Made by a program: the position numbers and the translations under genes | Part shown: positions 1-10,314 of the stretch, one piece after another | Layout: every line of letters starts with the position of its first letter | How positions within the stretch are numbered: the stretch's first letter is position 1 | Notes under the pieces: generated by a model | What the model was told of the DNA's origin: nothing | Seen by the model: only the letters and a program-made list of their open reading frames with translations | Database searches by the model: none | From: Streptomyces sp. NBC_01775 | Lineage (GTDB): Bacteria > Actinomycetota > Actinomycetes > Streptomycetales > Streptomycetaceae | DNA: 64,000 nt | NCBI RefSeq assembly: GCF_035917675.1 | Contig: NZ_CP109104.1 | Location: 186,001 to 250,000, forward strand | Direction: 5' to 3'

Positions 1-106
1 GGCGCCGATGGCACCGGTGGCTCCGCGCCCGGCCCCGCCGCAGCAGATGCAGGACCCCTACGAGGACCCGTACGGCGGCCACCAGTACCCGGGCCGGGGG
101 TACTGA
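1..106 (+). CDS. C-terminal end of an unidentified protein (partial)
   Basis: Only the last 34 codons of a gene entering from the left edge are present. The tail is rich in Pro, Ala, Tyr and Gly and ends in GRGY before a TGA stop. Proline/glutamine-rich low-complexity tails like this occur on many Streptomyces membrane and secretion-related proteins, but nothing here identifies the family. The reading frame is supported by its composition and by two strong hairpins directly after the stop. Function cannot be assigned. Confidence 0.5.
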   Translation, partial: APMAPVAPRPAPPQQMQDPYEDPYGGHQYPGRGY

Positions 107-132
107 CCGCCGGGAGAAGTTCAACGTCCCGC

Positions 133-167
133 GTGGGCACCGCCGTTGGGGAGACGGCGGTGCCCAC
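133..167. terminator. Perfect 14-bp stem hairpin terminator
   Basis: GTGGGCACCGCCGT at 133-146 pairs perfectly with 154-167 across a 7-nt loop. It lies 26 bp after the stop of the left-edge gene and has no U-tract, as is usual for Streptomyces terminators. It probably ends transcription of that gene. Confidence 0.75.
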
Positions 168-184
168 GGCCGTATCGGCGCAGG

Positions 185-230
185 GCCTTGGTGCAGGGGC
201 CCGGATGCTCGCGCGCCCCTGCACCAAGGC
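185..230. terminator. Perfect 16-bp stem hairpin terminator
   Basis: Bases 185-200 (GCCTTGGTGCAGGGGC) pair perfectly with 215-230 across a 14-nt loop. It lies between two converging genes, 26 bp beyond the stop of the DUF779 gene on the minus strand, so it probably works in both directions. With the hairpin at 133-167 it forms a double terminator. Confidence 0.75.
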
Positions 231-256
231 GCCCGTGCTCACCAAGCCACCGTTGC

Positions 257-648
257 TCACGCTTCCATCAGCCGCGATCTGATCAAGAAGCGCACTCCTT
301 CGGGTGCTTCCAGGGAGAAGCCGCTTCCCCGGCCGGGGACCACGTCCACGGTCAGATGGGTGTGGCTCCAGTAGGCGAACTGGCTGACGGACATCCAGAA
401 CGGAACGGGGTCGGGCACGCCCTCGACGGACAGTTCGCCCAGCAGTACGTCGGAGTTGCCGGTGCGGAACTCGCCGCGCTCGTAGCACATGGGACTGCTG
501 CCGTCGCAGCAGCCGCCGGACTGGTGGAACATCAGCGGGCCGTGCTTGTCCGTCAGAGTGCGCAGCAGGTCGGCGGCCTCCGCCGTGAGGGCCACGCGCT
601 CGGGCTCTGCTCCCTCCTGCTGCTGCGGAGGCGGTTGTTGCTCGGTCA

Positions 649-649
<1 letters not shown>
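257..649 (-). CDS. DUF779 family protein, aldehyde dehydrogenase partner
   Basis: This 130-residue cytosolic protein belongs to the DUF779 family, whose genes regularly sit beside acetaldehyde-type aldehyde dehydrogenases. Visible family features are GPLMFHQSGGCCDGSSPMC near residues 40-60 with clustered cysteines, the FWMSVSQFAYWSHTHLTVDV core, and a C-terminal GRGSGFSLEAPEGVRFL segment. The ATG overlaps the stop of the upstream aldehyde dehydrogenase gene by one base (TGATG), so the two are translationally coupled. The biochemical role of DUF779 is not firmly established; an auxiliary or metal-related role for the dehydrogenase is inference. Family membership is secure. Confidence 0.9.
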
Positions 650-2172
<1,523 letters not shown>

Positions 2173-2228
2173 GCTGCCTCCCTTGCCAGGTCCCGCCGGC
2201 GGTCGGCGGGCGCGGTGTGCCGGGGAGG

Positions 2229-3548
2229 CTAGTGCCGGGAACGTTGCGGATAGGTTGCGCGCCCGGCGGGGTCGCCGAACAGCCCGTAGGCGGCGCGCAG
2301 TTCCCGCACGCGCGCCGCGGTGGCCGGGTCGGGGCGCGCGCCGTGCAGGGCCTCCCACATCTCCAGGTCGTCCTCGCCCCAGGCGGTGCACACCCAGCGC
2401 TCCAGCAGCGCGGGGTCGGCGCGCGACAGCAGGCGGCTGCGCAGCCGGTTCTCCAGCAGCCTGCGCAGCCGCACGACGCCGGGGGCCTCGGAGCCGGGCA
2501 GCAGGGGCCCGCCGTAGGCGGTGAGGGCCGCGTCGGGGTCGGCGGCCGTGAGCGCGTCGGTCACGGTGTCGTAGTCGGTGTGCGGGCGCCTGCGCAGGCG
2601 GTAGGGGCGCGATTCCAGCAGCGGTCCCAGCAGGTGGCGCAGCCGCGAGAGTTCGGCGCGCAGGGTGACGGGGGTGACGTCGCGCTCGCCGTACAGCTCG
2701 CGGCCGAGGAACTCGCCGGTGAGCCCGTCGGGATGGGCGGCCAGCAGCAGAAGGATCTCGCTGTGCCGGCGGCCCAGCCGCAGCGGGTGTCCGGTGGCGC
2801 GGGTGTAGGGGGTGTGCAGCAGCGCCTCGTCGCGGCCGAGGACATCGAGCGCGTAACCGCCCCGGGACGGACCGGACCGTGTGGGCTGCGCTCCCAGCTC
2901 GGCGAGGCGGGCCTCGGCGGCGCGGGCCGTGGCCTGGACGAGGGCGAGGCTGTGCGGGGAGGCGAGGTGGTCGCCGCCGGTGATGTCGACGGCGCCGACG
3001 ACGCGCCCGGTGTGCGGGTCGCGCACCGGGGCGGCGGCGCAGGTCCAGGACTGCACGGGCAGGCAGTAGTGCTCGGCGGCGAAGATCTGTACGGCGTGGC
3101 CCACCGCGAGCGCGGTGCCCGGCGCGTTGGTGCCGCTGGCGCGCTCGTCCCAGCGGGCGCCGGGCACGAAGTTCATCCCCTCCGCGCGGTGGAGCACTTG
3201 GGGGTGGCCCTCGATCCAGAGCATGGTGCCGCGCTCGTCGCAGACGGACAGCAGGTGGGCGCCGTCGTCGGCGATGGTGCCCAGCAGCTCGCGGAAGAGC
3301 GGCATCACCCGGGCGAGCGGGTGGGTCTCGCGGCGTTCGGCGAGCCGGGCGTCGTCCATGTCGACGCGGGCCATGCTCTCGGGGCCCAGACGGGCTCCGG
3401 CGCAGCGCCGCCAGGACTCGGCCACCACGTCGCGTACGGGGGCGCCGACGGTGCCTCCGGTCAGGAACCGCTCGTGGGCGCGGCGCAGCTGCCCGGCCCG
3501 CTCGGCCGGGTCGGCACCCGCTTCGAGCGACAGCCATGGATTGTGCAC
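2229..3548 (-). CDS. GAF domain transcriptional regulator of the aldehyde dehydrogenase operon
   Basis: This 439-residue regulator resembles the N-terminal part of AcoR-type activators. The first 60 residues include [18 protein letters not shown] and VVAESWRRC, typical of that family. A GAF-like sensory domain follows (about 75-215; [50 protein letters not shown]). The C-terminus has a winged-helix-like region ([33 protein letters not shown]) instead of a sigma-54 AAA+ domain. This architecture is common beside actinobacterial ALDH/DUF779 pairs. The GTG at 3548 is chosen because it begins the conserved N-terminal frame; no ATG is in frame there and the ribosome site is weak, so the start is uncertain. 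It diverges from the phosphoketolase gene. Confidence 0.85.
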   Translation of the reverse strand: MHNPWLSLEAGADPAERAGQLRRAHERFLTGGTVGAPVRDVVAESWRRCAGARLGPESMARVDMDDARLAERRETHPLARVMPLFRELLGTIADDGAHLLSVCDERGTMLWIEGHPQVLHRAEGMNFVPGARWDERASGTNAPGTALAVGHAVQIFAAEHYCLPVQSWTCAAAPVRDPHTGRVVGAVDITGGDHLASPHSLALVQATARAAEARLAELGAQPTRSGPSRGGYALDVLGRDEALLHTPYTRATGHPLRLGRRHSEILLLLAAHPDGLTGEFLGRELYGERDVTPVTLRAELSRLRHLLGPLLESRPYRLRRRPHTDYDTVTDALTAADPDAALTAYGGPLLPGSEAPGVVRLRRLLENRLRSRLLSRADPALLERWVCTAWGEDDLEMWEALHGARPDPATAARVRELRAAYGLFGDPAGRATYPQRSRH

Positions 3549-3596
3549 CCCGTCATCGTGCAGCGGCGCGGGCCGGCAGACAACGCTCCTGGCAGG

Positions 3597-3606
3597 TCCG
3601 TACGGA
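3597..3606. promoter_or_regulatory. 10-bp perfect palindrome between divergent genes
   Basis: TCCGTACGGA is a perfect palindrome in the 102-bp gap between the GAF regulator and the phosphoketolase gene, immediately before an AT-richer ATAT. It could be an operator for either gene, or for the GAF regulator acting on itself. No convincing -35/-10 pair is visible around it. Confidence 0.3.
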
Positions 3607-3650
3607 ATATCGGGGGTGTCGGGCGGGGGCCCGCCTGGTACCCATCGGGC

Positions 3651-6062
3651 ATGCCGGAACACCAGCCCGAACACCAGCCCCTCTCCGAACGTGAGGCCGA
3701 ACAGCTGGACGCGCACTGGCGCGCCATGAACTACCTGTCGGCCTGCCAGCTCTATCTGCGGGCCAACCCGCTGCTCAGCGAGCCCTTGCGCCCCGAGCAC
3801 ATCAAGCCGAGGCTGCTCGGCCACTGGGGCACCTGCCCCGGGCTCGGCATGGTCTACACCCACCTCAACCGGCTGATCAGCCGGTACGGGCAGCGTGCGA
3901 TGGCGGTGTGGGGTCCGGGCCACGGCGCTCCGGCGGTGCTGGCGGGCGCCTGGCTGGAGGGCAGCTACGCGGAACTGACGCCGGACGCGCCCCGGGACGC
4001 GCAGGGCATGCTGCGCCTCTTCCGTGACTTCTCCCAGCCCTGCGGGATCCCCAGCCACACGGCTCCCGATGTGCCCGGCTCGATCCAGGAGGGCGGTGAG
4101 CTGGGCTATTCCCTGGCGCACGCCTACGGGGCCGCGTTCGACAACCCGGAGCTGCTGGTGTGCGCCGTGGTGGGGGACGGCGAGGCCGAGACGGGCCCGC
4201 TGGCCACCTCCTGGCACGCGAACAAGTGGCTCGACCCCGTGCACGACGGGGCCGTCCTCCCGGTGCTGCACCTGAACGGGTACAAGATCGCCAACCCGAC
4301 CGTGCTGGCCCGGTTGCCCGAGGACGAGCTGGCCTCGCTGCTGCGCGGCTACGGCTACGACCCGCTGTTCGTCACGGCCGGGCCGGACACGCCGCCACCG
4401 GAGGCACACCGGGCGATGGCCAGAGCGTTCGACCACTCGCTGGTCCGCATCGGCGCGATCCAGGACGAGGCTCGCTCCGGCGGGGCGGGCACTCAGGACG
4501 CCTGGGAGAGCCGTCCGCGCTGGCCGATGGTGGTGCTGCGTACGCCCAAGGGCTGGTCGGGCCCCAGGGAGGTGGACGGACAGCCGGTGGAGGGCACCTG
4601 GCGGGCGCACCAGGTGCCGCTGGCCGGGGTGAAGGACGATCCCGAGCGGCTGCGGCAGCTGGAGCGGTGGCTGCGCTCGTACCGGCCGCAGGAACTGTTC
4701 GACGAGGCGGGCAGGCCGCTCCCCGCTGTGCTGGAGTGCGTGCCGGAGGGTGAGCTGCGGCTGGGCTCGGTGCCGGAGGCGAACGGCGGGCGGCTGCTGA
4801 GGCAGCTGCCGCTGCCTCGGCTGGAGCCGTACGCGGTGCCGGTGGAGCGGCCCGGCGCCGGCTCGCACGAGCCGACGCGGGTGCTGGGCCGGATGCTGGC
4901 GGAGCTGATGTCGGCGACCGAAGAGCGGCGGGACTTCCGGCTGTTCGGCCCGGACGAGACGGACTCCAACCATCTGGACGGGGTCTACGACGCCACCGAA
5001 CGGGGCTGGCAGGCCGGGCTCAAGCCCACCGACGAGCACCTGAGCCGGCACGGCCGGGTGCTGGAGGTGCTCTCCGAGCACCTGTGCCAGGGCTGGCTGG
5101 AGGGCTACGTGCTGACCGGCAGGAACGGGCTGTTCGCCTCCTACGAGGCGTTCGCCAACCTGGTCGCCAGCATGGCCGCGCAGCACGTCAAATGGGTCCA
5201 CAGCGCCCGTGAGGTCCCCTGGCGGCGGCCGATCGCCGGGCTCAACTACCTGCTGACCTCGCACGCGTGGCGGCAGGACCACAACGGCTTCTCCCACCAG
5301 GACCCGGGCTTCATCGACCACGTGCTGAGCAAGAGCCCGGACGTGGTGCGCGTCTACCTGCCGCCGGACACCAACACGCTGCTGTGCGTGGCCGATCATG
5401 TGCTGCGCACACGGGACACCGTCAATGTGGTGGTGGCGGGCAAGCAGTCCTGCTTCGACTGGCTCGACCTGGACCAGGCGCGCGCGCACTGCGCGCGGGG
5501 GCTGGGCGTCTGGGAGTGGGCCGGGACCGAGCGCGTGGGCAGCGACCCGGATGTGGTGCTGGCGTGCGCGGGGGATGTGCCCACCCAGGAGACGCTGGCG
5601 GCGGCCTCGCTGCTGCGTGAGTGGCTGCCCGGCCTGGCGGTGCGGGTGGTGAACGTGGTGGACATCGCCCGCCTGACCCATCCCGCCGAGCACCCGCACG
5701 GGCTGTCCGACACCGAGTTCGACGCGGTCTTCACCCGGGACCGGCCGGTGATCTTCGCGTACCACGGCTATCCGTGGCTGGTGCACCGGCTGGCCTACCG
5801 GCGGGCCGTGCACGACCAGCTGGCGGTGCGCGGCTACCGCGAGATGGGCTCGACGACGACGCCGTTCGACATGGTGGTGCGCAACGGGATGGACCGCTAC
5901 AGCCTCGTCCAGGACGTTGTCGACCGCACTCCGGGGCTGGGCTCGCGGGCGGCGGGGACCAGGCAGGCCGCGGCCGACATGCGTGAGCGGCACCATCGGT
6001 ACATCCATGAGCACGGCACGGACATGCCGGAGGTCACCGGCTGGCGCTGGACCGGCCGGTGA
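3651..6062 (+). CDS. xfp: Phosphoketolase (xylulose-5-P/fructose-6-P)
   Basis: The 803-residue protein is a thiamine-diphosphate phosphoketolase that splits xylulose 5-phosphate or fructose 6-phosphate with phosphate into acetyl phosphate and glyceraldehyde 3-phosphate or erythrose 4-phosphate. Length and motifs fit the family: [14 protein letters not shown] near the N-terminus, [15 protein letters not shown], the TPP motif [18 protein letters not shown] near residues 170-190, [19 protein letters not shown], and the C-terminal [18 protein letters not shown]. The ATG at 3651 begins [10 protein letters not shown] and gives normal length; in-frame upstream codons are non-conserved shadow. The enzyme links pentose phosphates to acetyl-phosphate metabolism. 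It converges on the encapsulin operon and diverges from the GAF regulator. No encapsulin cargo-loading extension is visible at either end. Confidence 0.95.
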   Translation: MPEHQPEHQPLSEREAEQLDAHWRAMNYLSACQLYLRANPLLSEPLRPEHIKPRLLGHWGTCPGLGMVYTHLNRLISRYGQRAMAVWGPGHGAPAVLAGAWLEGSYAELTPDAPRDAQGMLRLFRDFSQPCGIPSHTAPDVPGSIQEGGELGYSLAHAYGAAFDNPELLVCAVVGDGEAETGPLATSWHANKWLDPVHDGAVLPVLHLNGYKIANPTVLARLPEDELASLLRGYGYDPLFVTAGPDTPPPEAHRAMARAFDHSLVRIGAIQDEARSGGAGTQDAWESRPRWPMVVLRTPKGWSGPREVDGQPVEGTWRAHQVPLAGVKDDPERLRQLERWLRSYRPQELFDEAGRPLPAVLECVPEGELRLGSVPEANGGRLLRQLPLPRLEPYAVPVERPGAGSHEPTRVLGRMLAELMSATEERRDFRLFGPDETDSNHLDGVYDATERGWQAGLKPTDEHLSRHGRVLEVLSEHLCQGWLEGYVLTGRNGLFASYEAFANLVASMAAQHVKWVHSAREVPWRRPIAGLNYLLTSHAWRQDHNGFSHQDPGFIDHVLSKSPDVVRVYLPPDTNTLLCVADHVLRTRDTVNVVVAGKQSCFDWLDLDQARAHCARGLGVWEWAGTERVGSDPDVVLACAGDVPTQETLAAASLLREWLPGLAVRVVNVVDIARLTHPAEHPHGLSDTEFDAVFTRDRPVIFAYHGYPWLVHRLAYRRAVHDQLAVRGYREMGSTTTPFDMVVRNGMDRYSLVQDVVDRTPGLGSRAAGTRQAAADMRERHHRYIHEHGTDMPEVTGWRWTGR

Positions 6063-6090
6063 CCCGCGGCTGTTCCCCCGTGCCCCCCCC

Positions 6091-6108
6091 ACCCCGCCTG
6101 GCGGGGGT
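6091..6108. terminator. Short hairpin between convergent genes
   Basis: ACCCCGC and GCGGGGG(T) face each other across a CTG loop in the 45-bp gap between the phosphoketolase stop and the encapsulin stop on the other strand. It probably serves as a shared terminator; the short loop makes this tentative. Confidence 0.4.
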
Positions 6109-7493
6109 CAGACCTCGACGTCCTCCAGGATGCCGAGCGCGTCGGGCACCAGGACGGCGGCGGAGAAGTAGGCGCTGACGAGGTAGGAGATCAGCGCCTT
6201 GTCGTCGATGCCCATGAAGCGGACGTTGAGGGAGGGCTGGATCTCGTCGGGGAGGCCGGTCTGGTGAAGCCCGACGACGCCCTGGTCGCCCTGTCCGGTA
6301 CGCATGGCCAGCACCGAACTGGTGCCGTCGGGGCGTACGGGGATCTTGTCGCAGGGCAGCAGCGGAATCCCGCGCCACGCGTGGGCCGGGGCGCCCTCGA
6401 CCTGGGTGCGGTCGGGGTAGATGCCGCGCTTGCTGCACTCGCGGCCGATGGCGGCGATGGCGCGGGGATGGGCGAGCAGGTAGCGGGTCTTGCGGCGCCG
6501 GGAGATCAGCTCGTCGAGGTCGTCGGGCGTGGGCGGGCCGGTGCGGGAGTGGATGCGCTGGCTGAGGTCGGCGTTGTGCAGCAGGCCGAACTCGCGGTTG
6601 TTGACCAGCTCGTGCTCCTGGCGCTCGCGCAGCGCCTCGACGGTGAGGCGCAGCTGCTCCTGGACCTGGTTCATCGGGTCGTTGTAGATGTCGGCGACCC
6701 GGCTGTGCACCCGCAGGACGGTCTGCGCGACGGAGAGTTCGTACTCGCGTGGGCTGCGTTCGTAGTCGGCGAAGGTGCCGGGCAGCTGGTGCTCGCCGAT
6801 GTGGCCGGAGGCGAGGGAGATGTCGGCCTCGCCACGCCGGTTCTGACGGGGTACGGCGTGCGAGAGCACCTGGTCGAGGTGGCTGCGCAGGGCGTGCGAG
6901 CGCTCCGCGATCTCCTCGAAGCGCTGGGCGGGCAGGGCGAGGACGGTGCAGCGGGTGGTGGCCCGCAGGGTGTGTTCCCAGGTGCCGGGTGCGCGGGTGA
7001 GGATCTGGTCCCCGACGTGGTCGCCGTCGGCGAGGACGCCCAGGGTGATCTCGTCGTCGTACTGTCCGGCGGCGAGCTTGACGAGCCGGCCGTGGGCGAT
7101 GAGCAGCAGCTCGGAGGCGGGCTCGCCGCGGGTGGTGAGCACGTCGCCCGGTGCGTACTCGCGCTGGGTGAAGCTCTCGGCGAGGGCGTGCAGCGTCGCC
7201 TCGTCCTCCAGCCCGCGCAGCAGGGCGATCTCCCGCAGCTCGGAGGGGATGACGTCGATGTCGGCGCCGGTGGAGACGAACTCGATCCGGCCGTCGCCGA
7301 CGGTGTGGGTCAGGCGCCGGTTGACGCGGTAGGTGCCGCCTGTGGTCTCGACCCAGGGCAGCACGCGCAGCAGCCAGCGCGGGGAGATGCCCTGCATCTG
7401 CGGGGGCGTCTTGGTGGTGGTGGCGAGCTTGCGTGCGGCTGGGGTGGTGAGGCTGGAGGGAGCGGTCCCGAGTGTTTCGGGGTGCGTCGTCAT
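6108..7493 (-). CDS. Family 2B encapsulin shell protein, copy 1
   Basis: The 461-residue protein is a family 2B encapsulin: an HK97-fold shell protein of the SrpI-like group with an inserted cyclic-nucleotide-binding-like domain. Automated annotation often calls these Crp/Fnr regulators, but there is no C-terminal helix-turn-helix. Visible features are an N-terminal arm ([40 protein letters not shown]), the CNB-like insert (about 95-215; [33 protein letters not shown]), the long helix [33 protein letters not shown], and the C-terminal [18 protein letters not shown]...[11 protein letters not shown] typical of the shell fold. [14 protein letters not shown] replaces the more usual VWKDP-type segment seen in copy 2. 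It follows copy 2 after 61 bp in one operon. Whether the insert binds a nucleotide is unknown. Confidence 0.93.
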   Translation of the reverse strand: MTTHPETLGTAPSSLTTPAARKLATTTKTPPQMQGISPRWLLRVLPWVETTGGTYRVNRRLTHTVGDGRIEFVSTGADIDVIPSELREIALLRGLEDEATLHALAESFTQREYAPGDVLTTRGEPASELLLIAHGRLVKLAAGQYDDEITLGVLADGDHVGDQILTRAPGTWEHTLRATTRCTVLALPAQRFEEIAERSHALRSHLDQVLSHAVPRQNRRGEADISLASGHIGEHQLPGTFADYERSPREYELSVAQTVLRVHSRVADIYNDPMNQVQEQLRLTVEALRERQEHELVNNREFGLLHNADLSQRIHSRTGPPTPDDLDELISRRRKTRYLLAHPRAIAAIGRECSKRGIYPDRTQVEGAPAHAWRGIPLLPCDKIPVRPDGTSSVLAMRTGQGDQGVVGLHQTGLPDEIQPSLNVRFMGIDDKALISYLVSAYFSAAVLVPDALGILEDVEV

Positions 7494-7554
7494 CTGTTCC
7501 CTGTTTCTGGTGTTTCCGGGTGCCGGTTCTCGGGTTCTGCTTCGGCTGCTTTTC

Positions 7555-8979
7555 TCAGTGGCCGATCTCGACGTCCTCCAGAATTCCGAGCGCGTCGGGA
7601 ACGAGTACGGCAGCGGAATAGTAGGCGCTCACCAGATAGGACATGACGGCCTTTTCGTTGATGCCCATGAAACGCACGGACAGGCTCGGGCTGTACTCGT
7701 CGGGAATTCCTGTCTGGTGAAGGCCGACGACGCCCTGCGCCTTCTCCCCCGTACGCATGGCGAGCACGGAGGTGCTGCCCTGCGGGGTGACCGGAATCTT
7801 GTTGCAGGGGAGGATCGGCACGCCGCGCCAGGCGGGCACCGAGTGGCCCTCGTACTCGATGGCCTGCGGGTAGATGCCCCGGCTGCTGCACTCGCGGCCG
7901 ATCGCGGAGATCGCCTTGGGGTGGGCGAGGATGACGCTGGGGTCCTTCCACACGGTGGCGAGGAGTTCGTCGAGGTCGTCGGGGGTGGGCGGGCCGGTGC
8001 GGGTGTGCACGCGGTGCTTCATGTCGACGTTGTGCAGCAGCCCGACCTCGCGGCTGTTGACCAGCTCGTGTTCCTGGCGCTCGCGCAGGGCCTCGATGGT
8101 GAGGCGCAGCTGCTCCTCCAGCTGGTTCATCGGGTGGTTGTAGAGGTCGGCTACGCGGGTGTGGACACGCAGGACGGTCTGCGCGACCGCCAGTTCGTAC
8201 TCGCGGGGGCTGAGGTCGTAGTCGACGAAGGTGCCGGGCAGGGCCGGCTCGCCGGCGTGCCCCGAGGCCAGGTCGATGGCGGACTCGCCGTTCTCGGTGC
8301 GCTGTGCCGGGATCAGCGCGGGAGAGGCCGCGAGGTGCCCTCGGAGCGACTCCGACTGGGACAGGACACCGTCGAAATCGTCCCTTCCCAGGGTGAGTAC
8401 GGTGCCGCTGGTGAGCGAGGTGAGGGTGTGGTCCCACAGGCCGGCCTGGCCGGTCAGCCGGTCGTCGCCGGCGAAGTCGCCGTCGGCCAGGACGCCGAGC
8501 ATGGTCTCCTCGTCGTACCTGCCGCGGCCGGTCTTGCGCAGCTTTCCGTGGGCGATCAGAACGAGCCGGTCGGCGGGCCGCCCGGCCTCCACGATGACCT
8601 CACCCGGTCCGAAGTCGCGCTGTTCGCACCGTGAGGCGAGGGCCTCCAGGACCGCGCGGTCCTCATAGCCGCGCAGCAGGGGCAGCTCGGTCAGCTCCAG
8701 CGGGATGACGCGGACCTCCGAGCCGGTGGAGACGAATTCCACCCGGCCGTCTCCCAGGGTCAGGCTCAGCCGCCGGTTCACACGGAACGTTCCGCCTGTC
8801 ACCTGCACCCACGGCAGCACTTTCAGGAGCCACCGGGAGGTGATTCCCTGCATCTGCGGAGGTGTTTTCGTGGTGGTCGCGAGATTCCGCGCCGCGGCTG
8901 TCGCGAGGCTGAGCTGCGCCTGCTCGCCCGCTTCGGCCGCGCTCTCGCTCCCAGAATTCCGCTCCGCCGCAGTCGTCAT
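7555..8979 (-). CDS. Family 2B encapsulin shell protein, copy 2
   Basis: This 474-residue paralogue of the following gene has the same order of parts: N-terminal arm ([18 protein letters not shown]), CNB-like insert (about 105-230; [32 protein letters not shown]), helix [51 protein letters not shown] and the C-terminal [20 protein letters not shown]...[11 protein letters not shown]. The C-terminal shell regions of the two are very similar, while the inserts differ more. The ATG at 8979 is chosen because it matches the start context of copy 1 (MTT); an upstream TTG at 9009 is unlikely. It is first in the operon, preceded by a candidate promoter at 9033-9062. Two co-expressed shell proteins imply a possible mixed shell. 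No terpene cyclase, prenyltransferase or desulfurase cargo is adjacent. Confidence 0.93.
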   Translation of the reverse strand: MTTAAERNSGSESAAEAGEQAQLSLATAAARNLATTTKTPPQMQGITSRWLLKVLPWVQVTGGTFRVNRRLSLTLGDGRVEFVSTGSEVRVIPLELTELPLLRGYEDRAVLEALASRCEQRDFGPGEVIVEAGRPADRLVLIAHGKLRKTGRGRYDEETMLGVLADGDFAGDDRLTGQAGLWDHTLTSLTSGTVLTLGRDDFDGVLSQSESLRGHLAASPALIPAQRTENGESAIDLASGHAGEPALPGTFVDYDLSPREYELAVAQTVLRVHTRVADLYNHPMNQLEEQLRLTIEALRERQEHELVNSREVGLLHNVDMKHRVHTRTGPPTPDDLDELLATVWKDPSVILAHPKAISAIGRECSSRGIYPQAIEYEGHSVPAWRGVPILPCNKIPVTPQGSTSVLAMRTGEKAQGVVGLHQTGIPDEYSPSLSVRFMGINEKAVMSYLVSAYYSAAVLVPDALGILEDVEIGH

Positions 8980-9526
8980 CTGACACCCGCCAATCTCCGT
9001 GCCGGTCAATTCGATTCACACGCTGCGGCCAAAAGCTAGTGAGATCCCTCCGCGGTGGGCAATCGCTCAAAAGATGCCCCCGCCCTCCGAATGCACGGGC
9101 GCGACACGGGTAACGGGCCGTTTTCCGCGCCCGTTCGTCCACCCAGGGTGACGAAGACGTCTTGATCATCACTGTCCGCGACATCGGAATGCCGTGTGCC
9201 CCTTGAGGGCGTGCTCGTGGCCCTCGCAAAGTGCTCGCGGGGCGCAGGAGCACGGGGGCGGCGCGCAACCTCCCTCGCGCGCCCCGCGTCCCTCTTCGCG
9301 GATTCGCTCAGTAAACTCGGGGCACCACGAGGGGGATCGAAACGGCCCGCGGAAGGGAGCGTGCTGCCCGGCTCTGACCACGAGGCCGCCCTGACCAGGG
9401 GCCGCACCGGTCCGGCCGGCCGAGCGCTCGTCACGAAACGGTGATTTCGCTCTCTTCGGGCTTCTCTCGTGCATGTAACGCTCCCGGCGAGGTACGTACG
9501 GACGGGGAGATAGGGGGTGAGCGGTG
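8980..9526. other. 547-bp intergenic region upstream of encapsulin operon
   Basis: I see no gene in this stretch. It holds the candidate encapsulin promoter, a 7-bp inverted repeat (AACGGGC 9112-9118 with 9129-9135), and a 10-bp perfect palindrome AAGACGTCTT at 9154-9163. Open frames crossing it have shadow-like composition. The right end supplies the leader of the Rv1733c-family gene. Confidence 0.5.
9033..9062 (-). promoter_or_regulatory. Candidate promoter of the encapsulin operon
   Basis: Read on the minus strand, TTGCCC (9062-9057) is followed after 18 nt by TAGCTT (9038-9033), an acceptable vegetative -35/-10 pair for Streptomyces. Transcription would begin near 9026, leaving a leader of about 45 nt before the ATG at 8979. 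Confidence 0.4.
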
Positions 9527-10129
9527 ATGCGAACGATCGTCGGCCTCTGGCGCTGGCGCGGGAATCCGCTGTGCCGCCGCACCGACCGCCGTGAGGCGTG
9601 GGCCGCCCTGTGTGCCGCGCTCCTGATCGCCGTGGGCGCCCCGCTGATCGGCTGGCTCGGCGCCGACGCGGCACACCACGCACTGCTCCGGACGGCCCAC
9701 GAACAGCAGCGCGAGCGCCACCGGACCTGGGCGACGGCCCAGCACGTCAACGTCCGCCCGTCACTGGACTCGAACCCGGAGACCGGCGCGCAGGGCCGCG
9801 AGCGCACCCGTGTGACAGCCCGCTGGACCGGACCGGACGGGACGGTGCGCACCGGCACCGTCTCGGTGCACCGCGAGGTGAGTCCCGGCAACCGCTTCCA
9901 GGTGTGGACGGACGGGCAGGGCCGTCTGACGGCCCGGCCGATGAGCGCGCGCAGCGCTTCCTCGCACTCGCTGCTCGCGGGGCTGGCGGCGGGCGCCTTC
10001 GCCGTCGGGGGCGTGGAGGCGGGGCGGCGGCTGACGGTGCGGATGCTGATGCGGCGCCGGTACGCGCGCTGGGGCGAGGAATGGGACCGCATCGGCCCCG
10101 ACTGGGGCCGGACCGGCACCAGCAACTGA
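9527..10129 (+). CDS. Rv1733c-family membrane protein
   Basis: The 200-residue protein has the layout of actinobacterial Rv1733c-type proteins: a short cytoplasmic N-terminus starting [15 protein letters not shown], a first membrane segment (about 30-50; [19 protein letters not shown]), an extracytoplasmic domain with the [15 protein letters not shown] and [19 protein letters not shown] strands, a second membrane segment (about 145-165; [18 protein letters not shown]) and a basic tail ending in [15 protein letters not shown]. The ATG at 9527 follows GGGGG at 9513-9517 with 9-nt spacing; the GTG at 9524 directly before it is equally possible. Function is unknown for the family. A hairpin follows the gene. 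Confidence 0.85.
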   Translation: MRTIVGLWRWRGNPLCRRTDRREAWAALCAALLIAVGAPLIGWLGADAAHHALLRTAHEQQRERHRTWATAQHVNVRPSLDSNPETGAQGRERTRVTARWTGPDGTVRTGTVSVHREVSPGNRFQVWTDGQGRLTARPMSARSASSHSLLAGLAAGAFAVGGVEAGRRLTVRMLMRRRYARWGEEWDRIGPDWGRTGTSN

Positions 10130-10141
10130 CCACCCCGCGTA

Positions 10142-10177
10142 CCTCTCCCGGAACCCTCCGCGGCATCCCGGGAGGGG
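10142..10177 (+). terminator. Hairpin after the Rv1733c-family gene
   Basis: CCTCTCCCGG at 10142-10151 pairs with 10168-10177 (10 bp with one G-U) across a 16-nt loop, 12 bp after the stop codon. It is a likely factor-independent terminator. Confidence 0.55.
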
Positions 10178-10314
10178 TTCACTCGGATGGACCAGTCAAC
10201 TCGAACCCCCAGCGCACGCTACGGTGGTGCGGCCGGTACAGGCGGCGCGCGGACAGCGCCGCACATCGCGGCACAACGCATCTGAGTACGTACGAGGTTG
10301 GGGCACAGCACTCC

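Noticed and set aside
3651..6062. Phosphoketolase as encapsulin cargo
   Set aside because: There is no long disordered terminal extension, and it is transcribed convergently to the shell genes; kept only as a context observation.
2229..6092. 1287-codon minus-strand open frame across the phosphoketolase gene
   Set aside because: Only the C-terminal 439 codons resemble a protein family; the rest is the antisense of phosphoketolase with His/Val/Gly-rich shadow composition.
6108..8979. Annotation of the two tandem genes as Crp/Fnr transcription factors
   Set aside because: They have a CNB-like domain but no C-terminal winged helix; the flanking sequence matches family 2B encapsulin shells.
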